64,000 nt of DNA from CAZRAL01 sp964598005 (GCA_964598005.1 CAZRAL010000010.1:1-64000), one strand, 5' to 3'; positions 55,456 to 64,000 are shown, counted from the first letter of the stretch. Notes: generated by a model not told the origin, from the sequence alone. Numbers and translations: made by a program.

Positions 55456-56454
55456 TTAGTTACCCTGATCAAAAAAATGAAAAATGCGTTGCGGCAACCA
55501 CTTCCCGTTACCGGGGAATGGCGCAGAAAGAAAACCGGCATGCCCGCCCTGCGTGGGGAAATCGAGTGTCACCTGCTTTGAAACCTGCGCTTCTTGCGGT
55601 AACGCGGCTGCCGGTAAAAAAGGATCATTGCGTGCGTTCAGCAGCAAGGTGGGGACGCGTATATCGACCAGCCCGGGCTTGCTCGAGGCGCGCGTCCAGT
55701 AATCGTCGGTATCCTTGTAGCCGTGCAGCGGCGCAGTCACCACATTATCGAATTCGCGCAATGTTCGGGCGAGGCGCACCCGTTTTCCATCATAAGCATC
55801 AGGAAAATGCGCCAGCTTGGCCAGTGATTTCTGCTTCATGCTGAGCAGAAATTTTTTTGTATAGAGTTTGCAAAAGCCTGCTTCCAGCGCCGCGCCCGAG
55901 GCCATTAAATCCAGCGGCGCGGAAATGGCCGCCACTGCAGCCACGATTTTGCCAGCCGCTTCGCCCTGCTCGCCCAGCCATTTGAGTACGGCATTGCCAC
56001 CTAAAGAAACCGCGGCGACATAGAGCGGCTGTTCGGGCGCTTCAGCTTTGATGCGGCGAAGTATCCAGTCGATTTCCGCGCTGTCGCCAGAGTGATAGGC
56101 GCGTGGCAAACGGTTGGGCACGCCGCTACAGCCGCGAAAGTGCGGCACGATGCCCCGCCAGCCGCGCCGTGCGGCCTCCGCCATGACGTTGCGTGCGTAC
56201 GGGCTTTGCGATGAGCCTTCCAGACCATGAAATTGCACCACTATCGGCTGGTTATGCGCACCGACTGTGGTTGCTACACGATCCACATCGATAAAGTCGC
56301 CGTCGGGTTTGCCATGTGGCGTCGTTGCCCAGCGCTCGCGGCCATAATCAATTTGAGCGGGTCGGCCAAACCAGGCGGGATAGATGGTTTGCACATGCGG
56401 CCCCACCAGCCACCGCGGTGCATGATATGCGGGCCTATGAGTTATCGAAGCCAT
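55456..56454 (-). CDS. YheT-family alpha/beta hydrolase
   Basis: A 332-residue hydrolase. It begins with the family-typical PRWLVGPHVQTIYPAWFGRP; HGLEGSSQSPYARN is the oxyanion region; FRGCSG and the nucleophile elbow AAVSLGGNAVLKWLGE follow. The Asp of NARNDPFLP and a C-terminal His (TQGGHAGFL) complete the triad. The substrate is unknown; relatives include esterases. The start overlaps the gspN 3' end by 13 nt. Confidence 0.9.
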   Translation of the reverse strand: MASITHRPAYHAPRWLVGPHVQTIYPAWFGRPAQIDYGRERWATTPHGKPDGDFIDVDRVATTVGAHNQPIVVQFHGLEGSSQSPYARNVMAEAARRGWRGIVPHFRGCSGVPNRLPRAYHSGDSAEIDWILRRIKAEAPEQPLYVAAVSLGGNAVLKWLGEQGEAAGKIVAAVAAISAPLDLMASGAALEAGFCKLYTKKFLLSMKQKSLAKLAHFPDAYDGKRVRLARTLREFDNVVTAPLHGYKDTDDYWTRASSKPGLVDIRVPTLLLNARNDPFLPAAALPQEAQVSKQVTLDFPTQGGHAGFLSAPFPGNGKWLPQRIFHFFDQGN

Positions 56455-57011
56455 TGATTATTTCTGTACGCCAGCGAATAGTGGCCATCAACGGGCTGCC
56501 CTAACAACGCCAGCCAGGCTTGTATTTCAGGAGGTGGATTGGGCGGTGGCGTGAGCTTGCCATCAAATCTCAACCCCATCGCGCGCGTCCATTCGCCACC
56601 GCCGGAAATGTGCAGTTTCTCGCCTTGCCCTGCCACAGGGCTGGCTTGCCTCAAAGAAAACACATGGGTAGGCACTTCCAAATCCACATCACATTCCATA
56701 AAACCGAGCAGAGAAAAATTGATCTGCGCCTGACCCTTTGCCAGCGGCCCGGGTAAAGTAAGCCGCCAACTTGCGCTTAATTTTAAAAGTTCGGCAGGCT
56801 GAAAATCCCATTTGACTGGAAAAGCGGTTGTACTTCCCAGCGGCCGAAGCTGGCTGACCCCGTGCCAGACCGTGCCTTCCACCGCTTGCAATGAGGCGAT
56901 GGGCATCAGGTGGCGATTGGCGAATTCGGCAACCGTCCAGGCGGGCCAGAATATCAGGCTACCCAGCAGAAAAGCGCCCACAAAACACCCCACTACACGC
57001 CATGGTTTCAT
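56442..57011 (-). CDS. gspN: type II secretion system protein N
   Basis: A 189-residue GspN-like protein with an N-terminal membrane anchor (residues 7-27). The beta-rich periplasmic domain contains ASLQAVEGTVWHGVSQLRP and a C-terminal LLGQPVDGHYSLAYRNNQW. It is on the short side of the family (often about 250). The assignment rests on the GspN start pattern and its place after gspM. The role of GspN in the T2SS inner-membrane platform is poorly known. Confidence 0.8.
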   Translation of the reverse strand: MKPWRVVGCFVGAFLLGSLIFWPAWTVAEFANRHLMPIASLQAVEGTVWHGVSQLRPLGSTTAFPVKWDFQPAELLKLSASWRLTLPGPLAKGQAQINFSLLGFMECDVDLEVPTHVFSLRQASPVAGQGEKLHISGGGEWTRAMGLRFDGKLTPPPNPPPEIQAWLALLGQPVDGHYSLAYRNNQWLR

Positions 57012-57502
57012 GTTTTAGTAGCCGTCAAAATAACCTCGGTGGAAACCTGTTGTGCCGTTCCGATTTTTTTCACGCTAAAGGAAAAAACGCTGGCTTGGGT
57101 TGCCGCCAATAAACTTTCCAGCTGATCCAGCCAAATTGCATAGGCGCGATCAGTGGTCACAATACGCATTGCGCCTCCCTCCAAAACCGTGATCGTCGCC
57201 GTTGCCCCGAACAAACTGCGCGCGGTCGCCGCATCAAGCACACGGCGGGTCGGGGCCGTGCTAGGAACAGGCTGTGCCGTGAGCCGTTTTACGTCGGCCG
57301 CGTCGCGCGCCAGCGCAGCCAGGCTGGCTTGCAGCTGCGGCAATTGTTCTTTCAAGCGGGCCTTGCTTTGCATTAACGGCAGCCATACATAGGCAGCAAA
57401 AATACCCACGAGCAGCACCACCACACTCGCTTGCAGGAGGCGGCGCTGCCGCGGCGTTAGCCGATGCCAGCGTTCAAGCGCAGTATAAAAAGCTGTTTTC
57501 AT
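57008..57502 (-). CDS. gspM: type II secretion system protein M
   Basis: A 164-residue GspM. A short cytoplasmic N-terminus (ALERWHRLTPRQRRLLQASVVVLLVGIFAAYVWLPLMQSKARL) contains the single membrane helix at about residues 23-43, followed by a coiled coil and a small ferredoxin-like periplasmic domain. GspM partners GspL. It overlaps gspL and gspN by four bases each, a tight operon. Confidence 0.88.
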   Translation of the reverse strand: MKTAFYTALERWHRLTPRQRRLLQASVVVLLVGIFAAYVWLPLMQSKARLKEQLPQLQASLAALARDAADVKRLTAQPVPSTAPTRRVLDAATARSLFGATATITVLEGGAMRIVTTDRAYAIWLDQLESLLAATQASVFSFSVKKIGTAQQVSTEVILTATKT

Positions 57503-58779
57503 TTTGCTGGCCCGATAACGAGGCGCACGGCGGCGTCGGTTAGTGCCGCCAACGTCACATTTTGTTGCTGGGCGCGCTCCTGAATCATGGCTTGCGCATC
57601 ACTTGAAGCGAGATTCGCATCCACTGTCAACGCGCCTTGCTCGAACTTTACTGCACTGACGGTTGCGTTGTCCTGAAGAATGCGCGCCGCTTGTGCAAGT
57701 TGCGCGCGCGCAGGGAATGCAGCGGTCAGGCCACGCTCCTGCCGCAGCGCATCCAGGTTGCGTTGCATCTGCAAGCGCGGATCGACCACCGCTTGCGCCT
57801 GCGGAAAGGTTTCACGAAAAATTCGCACCATGTCAGCCTGAATGTTTCGGGCCTGGCGCTGCAACCGCCAGCCCTCCCAGGCGGAAAAACCCATTTGGAT
57901 AAACAGGATCAATGCGGCTGCCCACCATACCGGCCGCGCTTTTCTGACTCGCTGAGACCACACGCTTTGCGGCGCAAATTCACCGGTCAACAAATTGCAG
58001 GCAGGCGATATGTTCAGTGCGCGTTTGGCCCATTCCCGCCGGGTCAAGCTACCCCGATCGTACACGGGCAAGCCCAGTGCCGCCGACCAGGCTTCTGCAG
58101 GCAACGCTTCTTTCTGCGACGGCTCGGCATCGTAGGCAAATTGGTAGACATCGATTGCCGTGGGGATGGATTGTTCTGCGCTTTGTCGGCGTACCTCGTT
58201 TAATGCCAGCATCAGCCCAAATGGCGGCGTGTTGAGGTGAGCTTCGCAATCCAGATCAAAGCTGTAAACATAGCCATCCGCTCGCACAGCTGAACCGTGC
58301 TTCCCGTCAAGCAAGACCGTCCAGCCCCGCGTTGCAACAGGCAAGGCATGAGCTTGATCACATACCATGCTTACCGCCAACCCCTGTTGGGCCAGCGCTT
58401 TCATTACCCCTTCAAGCCAACTGCGATCGATAGCCGCCACCACATGGCGCAATGTTGCGTTGCGCTTTCTGGCGCTGCGATGATCCAGAACCACCGCGTG
58501 CACCGTGGCCGGATCGGTGGTGAGCTTGTCCTCAATGGCAAAACGTAACAATGCATCACGTTTGGCGGGGGAAACAGCCGGTAATGGGGTCTCGGTATAC
58601 AGAATCCTCCCGGGGGGAAGGCAAACGATAGCCCGTTCGGCGCGCGGCACCTCGGCTAATAACGCTCTGCCCCTACTTTCCCGCAGCAGTGAACCGGCGC
58701 GGTCGAACAAGACCCACGAGCAGGACGAGGCCGCTATCAGCGCGGCATTATTAGCAGGAAGGAAGAGAACGAGGTTCAA
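57499..58779 (-). CDS. gspL: type II secretion system protein L
   Basis: A 426-residue GspL. A cytoplasmic actin-like domain (to about residue 285) is followed by one membrane helix (WWAAALILFIQMGFSAWEG) and a periplasmic ferredoxin-like domain. The cytoplasmic domain of GspL recruits the ATPase GspE. GspE itself and the pseudopilins are not in the window, so this is only the distal part of the T2SS set. It starts 12 nt after gspK. Confidence 0.88.
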   Translation of the reverse strand: MNLVLFLPANNAALIAASSCSWVLFDRAGSLLRESRGRALLAEVPRAERAIVCLPPGRILYTETPLPAVSPAKRDALLRFAIEDKLTTDPATVHAVVLDHRSARKRNATLRHVVAAIDRSWLEGVMKALAQQGLAVSMVCDQAHALPVATRGWTVLLDGKHGSAVRADGYVYSFDLDCEAHLNTPPFGLMLALNEVRRQSAEQSIPTAIDVYQFAYDAEPSQKEALPAEAWSAALGLPVYDRGSLTRREWAKRALNISPACNLLTGEFAPQSVWSQRVRKARPVWWAAALILFIQMGFSAWEGWRLQRQARNIQADMVRIFRETFPQAQAVVDPRLQMQRNLDALRQERGLTAAFPARAQLAQAARILQDNATVSAVKFEQGALTVDANLASSDAQAMIQERAQQQNVTLAALTDAAVRLVIGPAK

Positions 58780-58791
58780 ACGTGTGCGATT

Positions 58792-59736
58792 TCATTCATT
58801 TTTCACCCAAATTATACTCGGCCACCCATCTGCTTTACTCTGCCGGCGGAATAATGCCTGTAATCTTACCTCCGCCTGATCGTTGCTAACACTCACCATG
58901 GCGGAAAAAAAATCGCTTTTTGCGTCGATATTTTCTTCAAGAAAGGCGGAAGGAGCCTTTTTAAGCCGCTCGCGAATATCCGCACGGTCGCGATAGGAAA
59001 TCACCTGCCGCGATGCGATGATCTGAGTGATTTCCTCATTATCGAGCGTAGGGAAAAAGGCTACCAGCACTTCTTGCGGCGCGGTATTCAGATTGAGCCG
59101 TGTGCGCACTGGCAAGGCCGTCACAAAGGGCCGCAAACGAATATAAGCAGTCTGATCGATGCCGCGCACGCGCAGGATTTCCTCGACCTGCAGTAGTGGC
59201 CGGTTGGCAGCACGGTATGGATTTGAAAGCGAAAGATAAGTCTGATCTTCGGCGCCGCCGGGGTAACTAACCTCACTATCCTTGTCGATCCAATCAGCCA
59301 GTGCATTGGCCAGCTCCGGGCTGAGTTTCAGGCTGCTCAACAAGCGCCGGAAAATTTCTGCATCCGGCTCGCTTTTCACCCCATCTTCACGGATCAGATT
59401 GTTGAGGTTGAATAACCCCGCTTCGTCGTGCAAAGCACCCGATGCTACTGCCCCTTCAATGGGCACCGCAAACAGGCTTTGTGCCCACGCTTCGTTCAGG
59501 TGATCGTTGGTGGAACGGCGCTGATCCTCCAGCAAGGCCGCGCGCGCCCAATCGAGGGTGGCCGATGCGTACTGCTGGGCCTGCGCGTGCGCAGAAGTGC
59601 GCTCAATGCGGGTGAGCGCCTGCGATTGCTGCGCCAGCAAAAAGGCTACAGTCGTGGCAACCAGCGCCACCACCAGCAAGGCGGTAATGATGGCTGCACC
59701 ATGCTGCCGATTTTTTAAAATCATTCGCTTTGGCAT
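58792..59736 (-). CDS. gspK: type II secretion system minor pseudopilin GspK
   Basis: A 314-residue GspK. The N-terminal prepilin-type segment GAAIITALLVVALVATTVAFLLAQQSQALTR follows a short basic leader (RQHG then AAII). Downstream is a large alpha domain with DEAGLFNLNNLIREDG, LADWIDKDSEVSYPGGAED and LNLNTAPQEVLVAFFP, the GspK signatures. It caps the pseudopilus tip with GspI and GspJ in known systems. Those partners are absent upstream; a DUF1963 gene is there instead. Confidence 0.92.
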   Translation of the reverse strand: MPKRMILKNRQHGAAIITALLVVALVATTVAFLLAQQSQALTRIERTSAHAQAQQYASATLDWARAALLEDQRRSTNDHLNEAWAQSLFAVPIEGAVASGALHDEAGLFNLNNLIREDGVKSEPDAEIFRRLLSSLKLSPELANALADWIDKDSEVSYPGGAEDQTYLSLSNPYRAANRPLLQVEEILRVRGIDQTAYIRLRPFVTALPVRTRLNLNTAPQEVLVAFFPTLDNEEITQIIASRQVISYRDRADIRERLKKAPSAFLEENIDAKSDFFSAMVSVSNDQAEVRLQALFRRQSKADGWPSIIWVKNE

Positions 59737-59739
59737 CAG

Positions 59740-60564
59740 TTAACAACACTGCAACTCAAAATGGAATTGTGCCGGATGTGCATTACAGCGAAACAAATAA
59801 ACTAGGCCAGTGTCACCCCACATAATATTGGCTTCATCTTCTGAATCAATTTGAGCCAAGAAAGCCATATTTTGGTGACAAATAGCGCAACAAGGACTCA
59901 TTAAGCCTTGTATATGATACGGATATCCCCCTATCAATGTGGCAGGGACCGTGAGGCACCCTAGATTTTCAAATGCATTTTTAAGTGGTTCCCATGGTGA
60001 ATGGTTATCAATCGCTCGGCATTCGCTCTGTGCACCTTGAACATAATAATTGATGTTACGCGCAGGCGAAGCGGCTTCCCTATGAAAATGGCTTTTCCGG
60101 TAAAAATGTTTCTCCTCTGCAGTGCGTAACATCAGATAATAATCCAAGCCCTCCCAATCCGGCAAAGACTTCACCACGCTGCCCTGCAAGAGACAGGGCT
60201 TAATGCCGACACTGTCAAGTTGTTCGACAGCTATTGCTTGATAGCGGCCAAGCGATGCGGAAACATAACTCATGATTTCCCATTGCCCTCGTTCATTGGG
60301 GCCAATACCCCAAGGGAAACAGTCGAAACAATAATAAAACACATGAAGTTCATTGGTTTTGGGATCATGTAACTGCGCAACGAAAGTTAAATTTTGTTCG
60401 CATCCAGTACAGACTGGCCATTTATCTTTACCTTCCGTATAAGGTACCCCTCCCAGTTTGCTCGATACCATTGGCTGTAATGCTGCATTGCTTGCAACGG
60501 GGTCGAGTTTGGTAGCAATTTTGATGAACGGTTTAAGTAGTTTTTCAAGATTTTTTGTTGACAT
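59740..60564 (-). CDS. DUF1963-family (YwqG-like) protein
   Basis: A 274-residue soluble protein. LGGVPYTEGKDKWPVCTGCEQNLTFVAQL and the repeated SPCCAICHQNMAFLAQIDSEDEANIMWGDTGLVYLFRC show a duplicated CxxC-type metal site followed by a LxFxxQ strand, as in DUF1963/YwqG. Function unknown; relatives occur as immunity or stress proteins. It lies 3 nt before gspK in the same direction, which is odd for a T2SS operon, and is more AT-rich than gspK, so it may be an insertion at the operon's start. Confidence 0.8.
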   Translation of the reverse strand: MSTKNLEKLLKPFIKIATKLDPVASNAALQPMVSSKLGGVPYTEGKDKWPVCTGCEQNLTFVAQLHDPKTNELHVFYYCFDCFPWGIGPNERGQWEIMSYVSASLGRYQAIAVEQLDSVGIKPCLLQGSVVKSLPDWEGLDYYLMLRTAEEKHFYRKSHFHREAASPARNINYYVQGAQSECRAIDNHSPWEPLKNAFENLGCLTVPATLIGGYPYHIQGLMSPCCAICHQNMAFLAQIDSEDEANIMWGDTGLVYLFRCNAHPAQFHFELQCC

Positions 60565-60649
60565 GTTTAGTCGTTTATTGATGTGCTGATATTACCCACT
60601 ATAAAGGGGAAAAATTTTCTCTGAAAAACCATCTTATAGAAAAGCTGCT

Positions 60650-60726
60650 TTGCTTCGGCGTAAGATCAGCGAAGTTACTTTGTCGGCCTTAAGACCGACA
60701 TTTCATACTACCGGAAATGGAATAAG
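60650..60726. repeat. degenerate palindromic repeat (TTTGTCGGC type)
   Basis: GCTTCGGCGTAAGATCAGCG, ACTTTGTCGGCC / GACCGACATT and GGAAATGGAATAA recall the 32604-32707 element. It may terminate the DUF1963 side or isolate the toxin-antitoxin operon. Confidence 0.4.
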
Positions 60727-60748
60727 GGAAGACACACTAATTTACTTG

Positions 60749-60789
60749 TTTCTATAGAAATATTAGTTTAATATTATTTTTATAGAAAA
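60749..60789. promoter_or_regulatory. candidate operator of the Xre-RES operon
   Basis: TTTCTATAGAAA (60749-60760) is a perfect palindrome, and a half site TATAGAAA recurs just before the ribosome-binding site AAAGGAGTAA. The AT-rich stretch between them likely holds the promoter. Repeated operators just upstream fit autoregulation by the antitoxin. Confidence 0.55.
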
Positions 60790-60799
60790 GGAGTAAACC

Positions 60800-61180
60800 A
60801 TGGTGGCCATTGCAAATCGTGTTGCCAGCACACCCGATACATCCGTCGTATTAACCAAAGCGGTCAAACGTGCGGCCGAACGGCTGGATATCTCTCGCGC
60901 CCTGCTGGCCAGGATTCTTGGTGTCAGCCCTCCGACTGTGACGCGACTCTACAGCGGTGATTACAGGCTGGATGAACGGCGCAAGGAGTGGGAATTCGCG
61001 TTGTTGTTTGTGCGTGCATTCCGTTCCCTGGATTCGATCGTGGGGGATGAACACACGGCACGCAAGTGGCTATCGAGCGAGAACCGGGCTTTGAATGCCC
61101 GTCCGATCGACTTGCTGCGCCAGACGGAAGGATTGGTACGTGTCGTTCACTACCTGGACGCCTCACGCGGTCGCGTCTGA
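60800..61180 (+). CDS. Xre/MbcA/ParS-type antitoxin
   Basis: A 126-residue antitoxin. An N-terminal helix-turn-helix (AAERLDISRALLARILGVSPPTVTRLYSGDYRL, about residues 26-58) precedes the DUF2384 toxin-binding domain (FALLFVRAFRSLDSIVGDEHTARKWLSSENRALNARPIDLLRQTEG). The W-L-x-x-x-N-x-A-L motif and PIDLL are diagnostic. It would repress its own operon and neutralise the RES protein encoded next. The genes overlap by 41 nt. Confidence 0.93.
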   Translation: MVAIANRVASTPDTSVVLTKAVKRAAERLDISRALLARILGVSPPTVTRLYSGDYRLDERRKEWEFALLFVRAFRSLDSIVGDEHTARKWLSSENRALNARPIDLLRQTEGLVRVVHYLDASRGRV

Positions 61181-61850
61181 AGCGCGCCATTGGCAGGGAA
61201 CGGTCTGGCGCATGGTAGAGGCGCAGCACATTGCCTCAACCATGAAAATCGTTGATACCCGCGACGAGCAGGATTTGCTCGAGGCCATGCTTGAATCCAG
61301 CAAACCGGCCTTGCCTGCCGAAGCACAACAGCTGGACTACTTGCTGGCTACGCCTTTTCGCTATAACCCCTGGCGGAGTGGATCGCGATTTCGCAGTGCT
61401 ACGGATCCCGGTGTGTTCTACGGGGCGCAGACAGTGCGGACAGCAGCGGCTGAACTCGGATTCTGGCGCTGGAAGTTCCTCAAGGATGCGGCCGATCTTG
61501 ATCGACTGGAGCCGGTGGCGCACACCGCTTTCAAGACAGATATTGCGACAATCACCGTTGACCTGCGCCAACCCCCTTTTGTCAGGGATGAAGCGGCCTG
61601 GAAACATCCCGGCGACTATACCGCCACGCAGGCCCTTGCACGAGTAGCGCGGGACACCGAGGTTGGCGCCATTCTCTACCAGTCGGTGCGTGATCCACAG
61701 GTAGCGTGGTGCCTGGCCCTGCTCACGCCGAATGGATTTGTCAAATCGAAACCGCATGCGCAAATACAGACGTGGTTTTTGGCGGTTTCACAGGATGGGG
61801 CATCGTGGCGGCGAGAAAACGAGGCATGGGAGTTTGCAGCGTCCTGGTAA
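61140..61850 (+). CDS. RES-domain toxin
   Basis: A 236-residue RES protein. PFRYNPWRSGSRFRSATDPGVFYGAQTVRTAAAELGFWRWKF holds the family's Arg, Tyr and Glu of the active pocket, which resembles ADP-ribosyltransferases. Characterised RES toxins deplete or use NAD+. GTG 61140 (VSFTTWTPHAVA) starts inside the antitoxin gene, as in related operons; the longer frame to 61095 has no start signal. It is an intact-looking type II toxin-antitoxin pair between the T2SS genes and glnS. Confidence 0.9.
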   Translation: MSFTTWTPHAVASEARHWQGTVWRMVEAQHIASTMKIVDTRDEQDLLEAMLESSKPALPAEAQQLDYLLATPFRYNPWRSGSRFRSATDPGVFYGAQTVRTAAAELGFWRWKFLKDAADLDRLEPVAHTAFKTDIATITVDLRQPPFVRDEAAWKHPGDYTATQALARVARDTEVGAILYQSVRDPQVAWCLALLTPNGFVKSKPHAQIQTWFLAVSQDGASWRRENEAWEFAASW

Positions 61851-62206
61851 CCATTGAGTCTAAATTCAGGGCTTACGCGATGCAGGGCACAGGGAAAAAT
61901 TCACCGGAAAGCTGTTTTTAGTGGAAAGCCACCTGGCTCCTACACCATCTCAATATTTCAGCAACCTGCGACCAGACCTCCCCCTTTTGTAAAGGGGGAT
62001 CGAGGGGGATTTTCGCTACTTGTCGCGGGTTGAGCGACCGCAAATCTCCCCTCTGCCCCTCTTTTTCAAAGGGGAACAGTTGCGGCCTGAAACAGCCGCC
62101 ACTGCATAACATCAGTTATGAAAATTGGGCATATTGGTTGATGACCAAAAGCGATACTGCCCGGTTATGAGAAAATCAAGTCTCCCAATTTCCGTAAAAC
62201 GCTACC
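61851..62206. other. intergenic stretch with dispersed repeat before glnS
   Basis: No gene seen. It contains the 61976-62078 repeat. The rest, 62079-62206, presumably holds the glnS promoter; no strong box is assigned. Confidence 0.6.
61976..62078. repeat. dispersed ~100-bp repeat (AAAGGGGGATCGAGGGGG type), copy 2
   Basis: Nearly identical, same orientation, to 29451-29552. Shared blocks include AAAGGGGGATCGAGGGGGAT, TTGAGCGACCGCAAATCTCC and CCCCTCTTTTTCAA. Confidence 0.88.
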
Positions 62207-64000
62207 ATGCCAAACGACACTGATACTCCTGCAAAAAATTCTGCCCCTGCAGAATCCGCTCACCTCACCAACTTTATCCGCAACATCATCGATGAAGACT
62301 TGGCGCAGGGCTGCTATGCAACCCGCAAATGGCGCGGCCGCCCCGGCGACGCCGCGGCACAGGCGCATGCGCCATCCGATCCGGCGCGCATTCGCACGCG
62401 CTTCCCGCCCGAGCCCAATGGCTATTTGCACTTTGGCCACGCCAAATCGATTTTGCTGAATTTTGGTCTGGCACAGGACTATGCAGGCGCATGTCACTTG
62501 CGCTTTGACGACACCAACCCGGAAAAGGAAGATCAGGAATACGTCGATTCGATTATCGATGCCGTGCACTGGCTAGGCGGAAACTACGACTGGAACGGTA
62601 CCTCGCACCTTTACTACGCCAGCGATTATTTTGATGATCTGTACCGCTTTGCGGAAATTCTGATCGAGCACGGTTTTGCCTATATCGACTCACAGTCAGT
62701 TGAGGAAATGCGCCTCAATCGCGGCACCTTGACCGAAGCCGGTCGGGAATCCCCCTATCGCAAGCGCAGCATCGCGGAAAACCTCCAGCTGTTTCGCGAC
62801 ATGCGAGACGGCCGGCATGCCGAGGGCACACACGTGCTGCGCGCCAAAATCGACATGGCCTCACCCAATATCAACCTGCGCGACCCTACCCTCTACCGCA
62901 TCAAACATGCGCACCACCATCGCGCCGGCGATCGCTGGCACATCTACCCGATGTACGCCTATGCACATCCGGTGGAAGACGCGCTGGAGAACATCACGCA
63001 CTCCATCTGCACGCTCGAATTCGAGGATCAGCGGCCTTTTTATGACTGGGTATTGAACAAATTGGCCGAGTTCGGCGCGCTCAACACGCCTCTGCCCAAG
63101 CAGATCGAATTTTCGCGCCTCAATTTGACTTATATCGTCACCAGCAAACGCTATCTTCGGCAGCTCGTCGAACAACAGCACGTTACTGGGTGGGACGATC
63201 CGCGCATGCCCACCATCGTCGGTGCGCGGCGGCGCGGTTTTACGCCAGAGGGTTTTAAATTATTTGCGCAACGGATCGGCGTCTCGAAAGCTGATTCGTG
63301 GATCGACATGAGCATTCTCGAAGACTGCATGCGCGAGGTACTGAATGAATCCTGCCTGCGCCGCATTGCTGTGCTGGATCCGCTAAAACTTATTATCGAC
63401 AACTATCCCGCCGGTCAAAACGAAACCTGCTTCGCACCCAATCATCCGCAAAAACCGGAACAGGGCAAACGCGAAGTGCCTTTTTCCCGCGAACTGTGGA
63501 TCGAGCGCGAAGATTTTGCAGAGGCGCCGCCCAAAGGTTACTTCCGCCTCTTTCCCGGCAACATGGTGCGGCTGCGTTACGGCTTTGTAGTGAAATGCAC
63601 CGGCTTCGACAAGGATGCAAACGGCAATATCACCGCCGTACACGCCGATTATTTTCCTGACTCCAAATCGGGAACACCTGGTTCCGATACCTATAAAGTC
63701 AAAGGCAACATTCATTGGCTGTGCGCCGGGGCGGCCCATCGTGCCGAAGTGTGCTTGTTTGACCGCCTGTTCAAGACCCCTCACCCGGGACGCGAAACAG
63801 GAAATTTTCTTGATGACATCAACAGTGAAGCCAAAAAAATAATCCATGCCTATCTGGAACCTTCGCTGAAAACAGTGCAAGCGGATGAACGCTTCCAGTT
63901 CGAGCGGCACGGCTATTTTGTCGCTGATCGTATCGATTCCCAACCCGGCGCACCGATTTTTAATCGGGCTGTTACGCTAAAGGAAGCGCTGATTAAGTCC
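62207..64000 (+). CDS. glnS: glutaminyl-tRNA synthetase (partial at window end)
   Basis: 598 codons are in the window with no stop, so only a few C-terminal residues are missing. The class I motif is PPEPNGYLHFGHAKS (HIGH-type), and IVTSKRYLRQL is the KMSKS-type loop. DDTNPEKEDQEYVDSI and GWDDPRMPTIVGARRRGF are typical of GlnRS, and the C-terminal anticodon-binding beta barrels follow from about residue 370. It charges tRNA-Gln directly. ATG 62207 gives an N-terminus about 30 residues longer than the catalytic core needs; no closer start is clearly better. Confidence 0.96.
   Translation, partial: MPNDTDTPAKNSAPAESAHLTNFIRNIIDEDLAQGCYATRKWRGRPGDAAAQAHAPSDPARIRTRFPPEPNGYLHFGHAKSILLNFGLAQDYAGACHLRFDDTNPEKEDQEYVDSIIDAVHWLGGNYDWNGTSHLYYASDYFDDLYRFAEILIEHGFAYIDSQSVEEMRLNRGTLTEAGRESPYRKRSIAENLQLFRDMRDGRHAEGTHVLRAKIDMASPNINLRDPTLYRIKHAHHHRAGDRWHIYPMYAYAHPVEDALENITHSICTLEFEDQRPFYDWVLNKLAEFGALNTPLPKQIEFSRLNLTYIVTSKRYLRQLVEQQHVTGWDDPRMPTIVGARRRGFTPEGFKLFAQRIGVSKADSWIDMSILEDCMREVLNESCLRRIAVLDPLKLIIDNYPAGQNETCFAPNHPQKPEQGKREVPFSRELWIEREDFAEAPPKGYFRLFPGNMVRLRYGFVVKCTGFDKDANGNITAVHADYFPDSKSGTPGSDTYKVKGNIHWLCAGAAHRAEVCLFDRLFKTPHPGRETGNFLDDINSEAKKIIHAYLEPSLKTVQADERFQFERHGYFVADRIDSQPGAPIFNRAVTLKEALIKS

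Overview
The window is chromosomal DNA of a betaproteobacterium. Support comes from the blocks lapA-lapB-pyrF-ugd-hldA-hldD-comEA-like, bamD/rluD/pgeF, ppk1/ppx, and a methylcitrate/TCA cluster with a GntR regulator. A Nitrosomonadales-like lineage is my best guess, inferred from gene order only. Almost everything after position 1888 is core metabolism. The accessory material is at the left edge, around 46.2-49.1 kb, and in small insertions between core genes.

Layout. (1) 1-1276: the end of an integron cassette array. It holds an EcoRI-family restriction endonuclease gene broken by one in-frame amber codon, a clear attC site (841-902), and a cassette encoding a small secreted protein. No integrase or cognate methylase is visible. 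(2) 1279-1675: the first of three copies of a unit encoding a 58-residue peptide with a textbook double-glycine leader and a conserved core containing WGL and TPPVV. (3) 1906-7460: lapAB, pyrF, ugd, hldA and hldD, for LPS assembly and precursor supply. (4) 7479-9307: an orphan small gene, a degenerate stretch, a ComEA-like protein and dispersed repeats. (5) 9315-11764: an alpha/beta hydrolase and a phytoene-desaturase-like oxidoreductase, then tRNA-Asn.

(6) 12003-35892: one large carbon-metabolism region. The minus-strand arm (acnA, prpD, DUF3147-like, prpC, VOC, GNAT, prpB, citE-like) carries the 2-methylcitrate cycle and aconitase. The plus-strand arm (gntR, sdhCDAB, SIMPL, sdhE, gltA, a two-gene nucleotidyltransferase module, sucA, sucB, a membrane protein, lpdA) supplies most of the oxidative TCA cycle. 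An 18-bp perfect palindrome between the arms is a likely GntR operator. (7) 35965-46021: TPR protein, zapE, rlmB, rnr, tRNA-Leu, M48 protease, ZIP transporter, pgeF, rluD, bamD. (8) 46201-48840: a TPR-LuxR regulator facing two tandem copies (period 453 bp) of the GG-leader peptide unit. (9) 49306-56454: ppk1 and ppx (divergent), an IS5-family element, a phosphomannomutase and a YheT-like hydrolase. (10) 56442-59736: gspKLMN, a partial type II secretion cluster. (11) 59740-64000: DUF1963 protein, Xre-RES toxin-antitoxin pair, and glnS running off the right edge.

The candidate for a previously undescribed system is the peptide family: three paralogues with conserved leaders and diversified cores, lying next to a TPR-LuxR regulator that could sense a peptide. 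The other standout is the EcoRI-like integron cassette inactivated by a single stop codon while all its catalytic residues remain.
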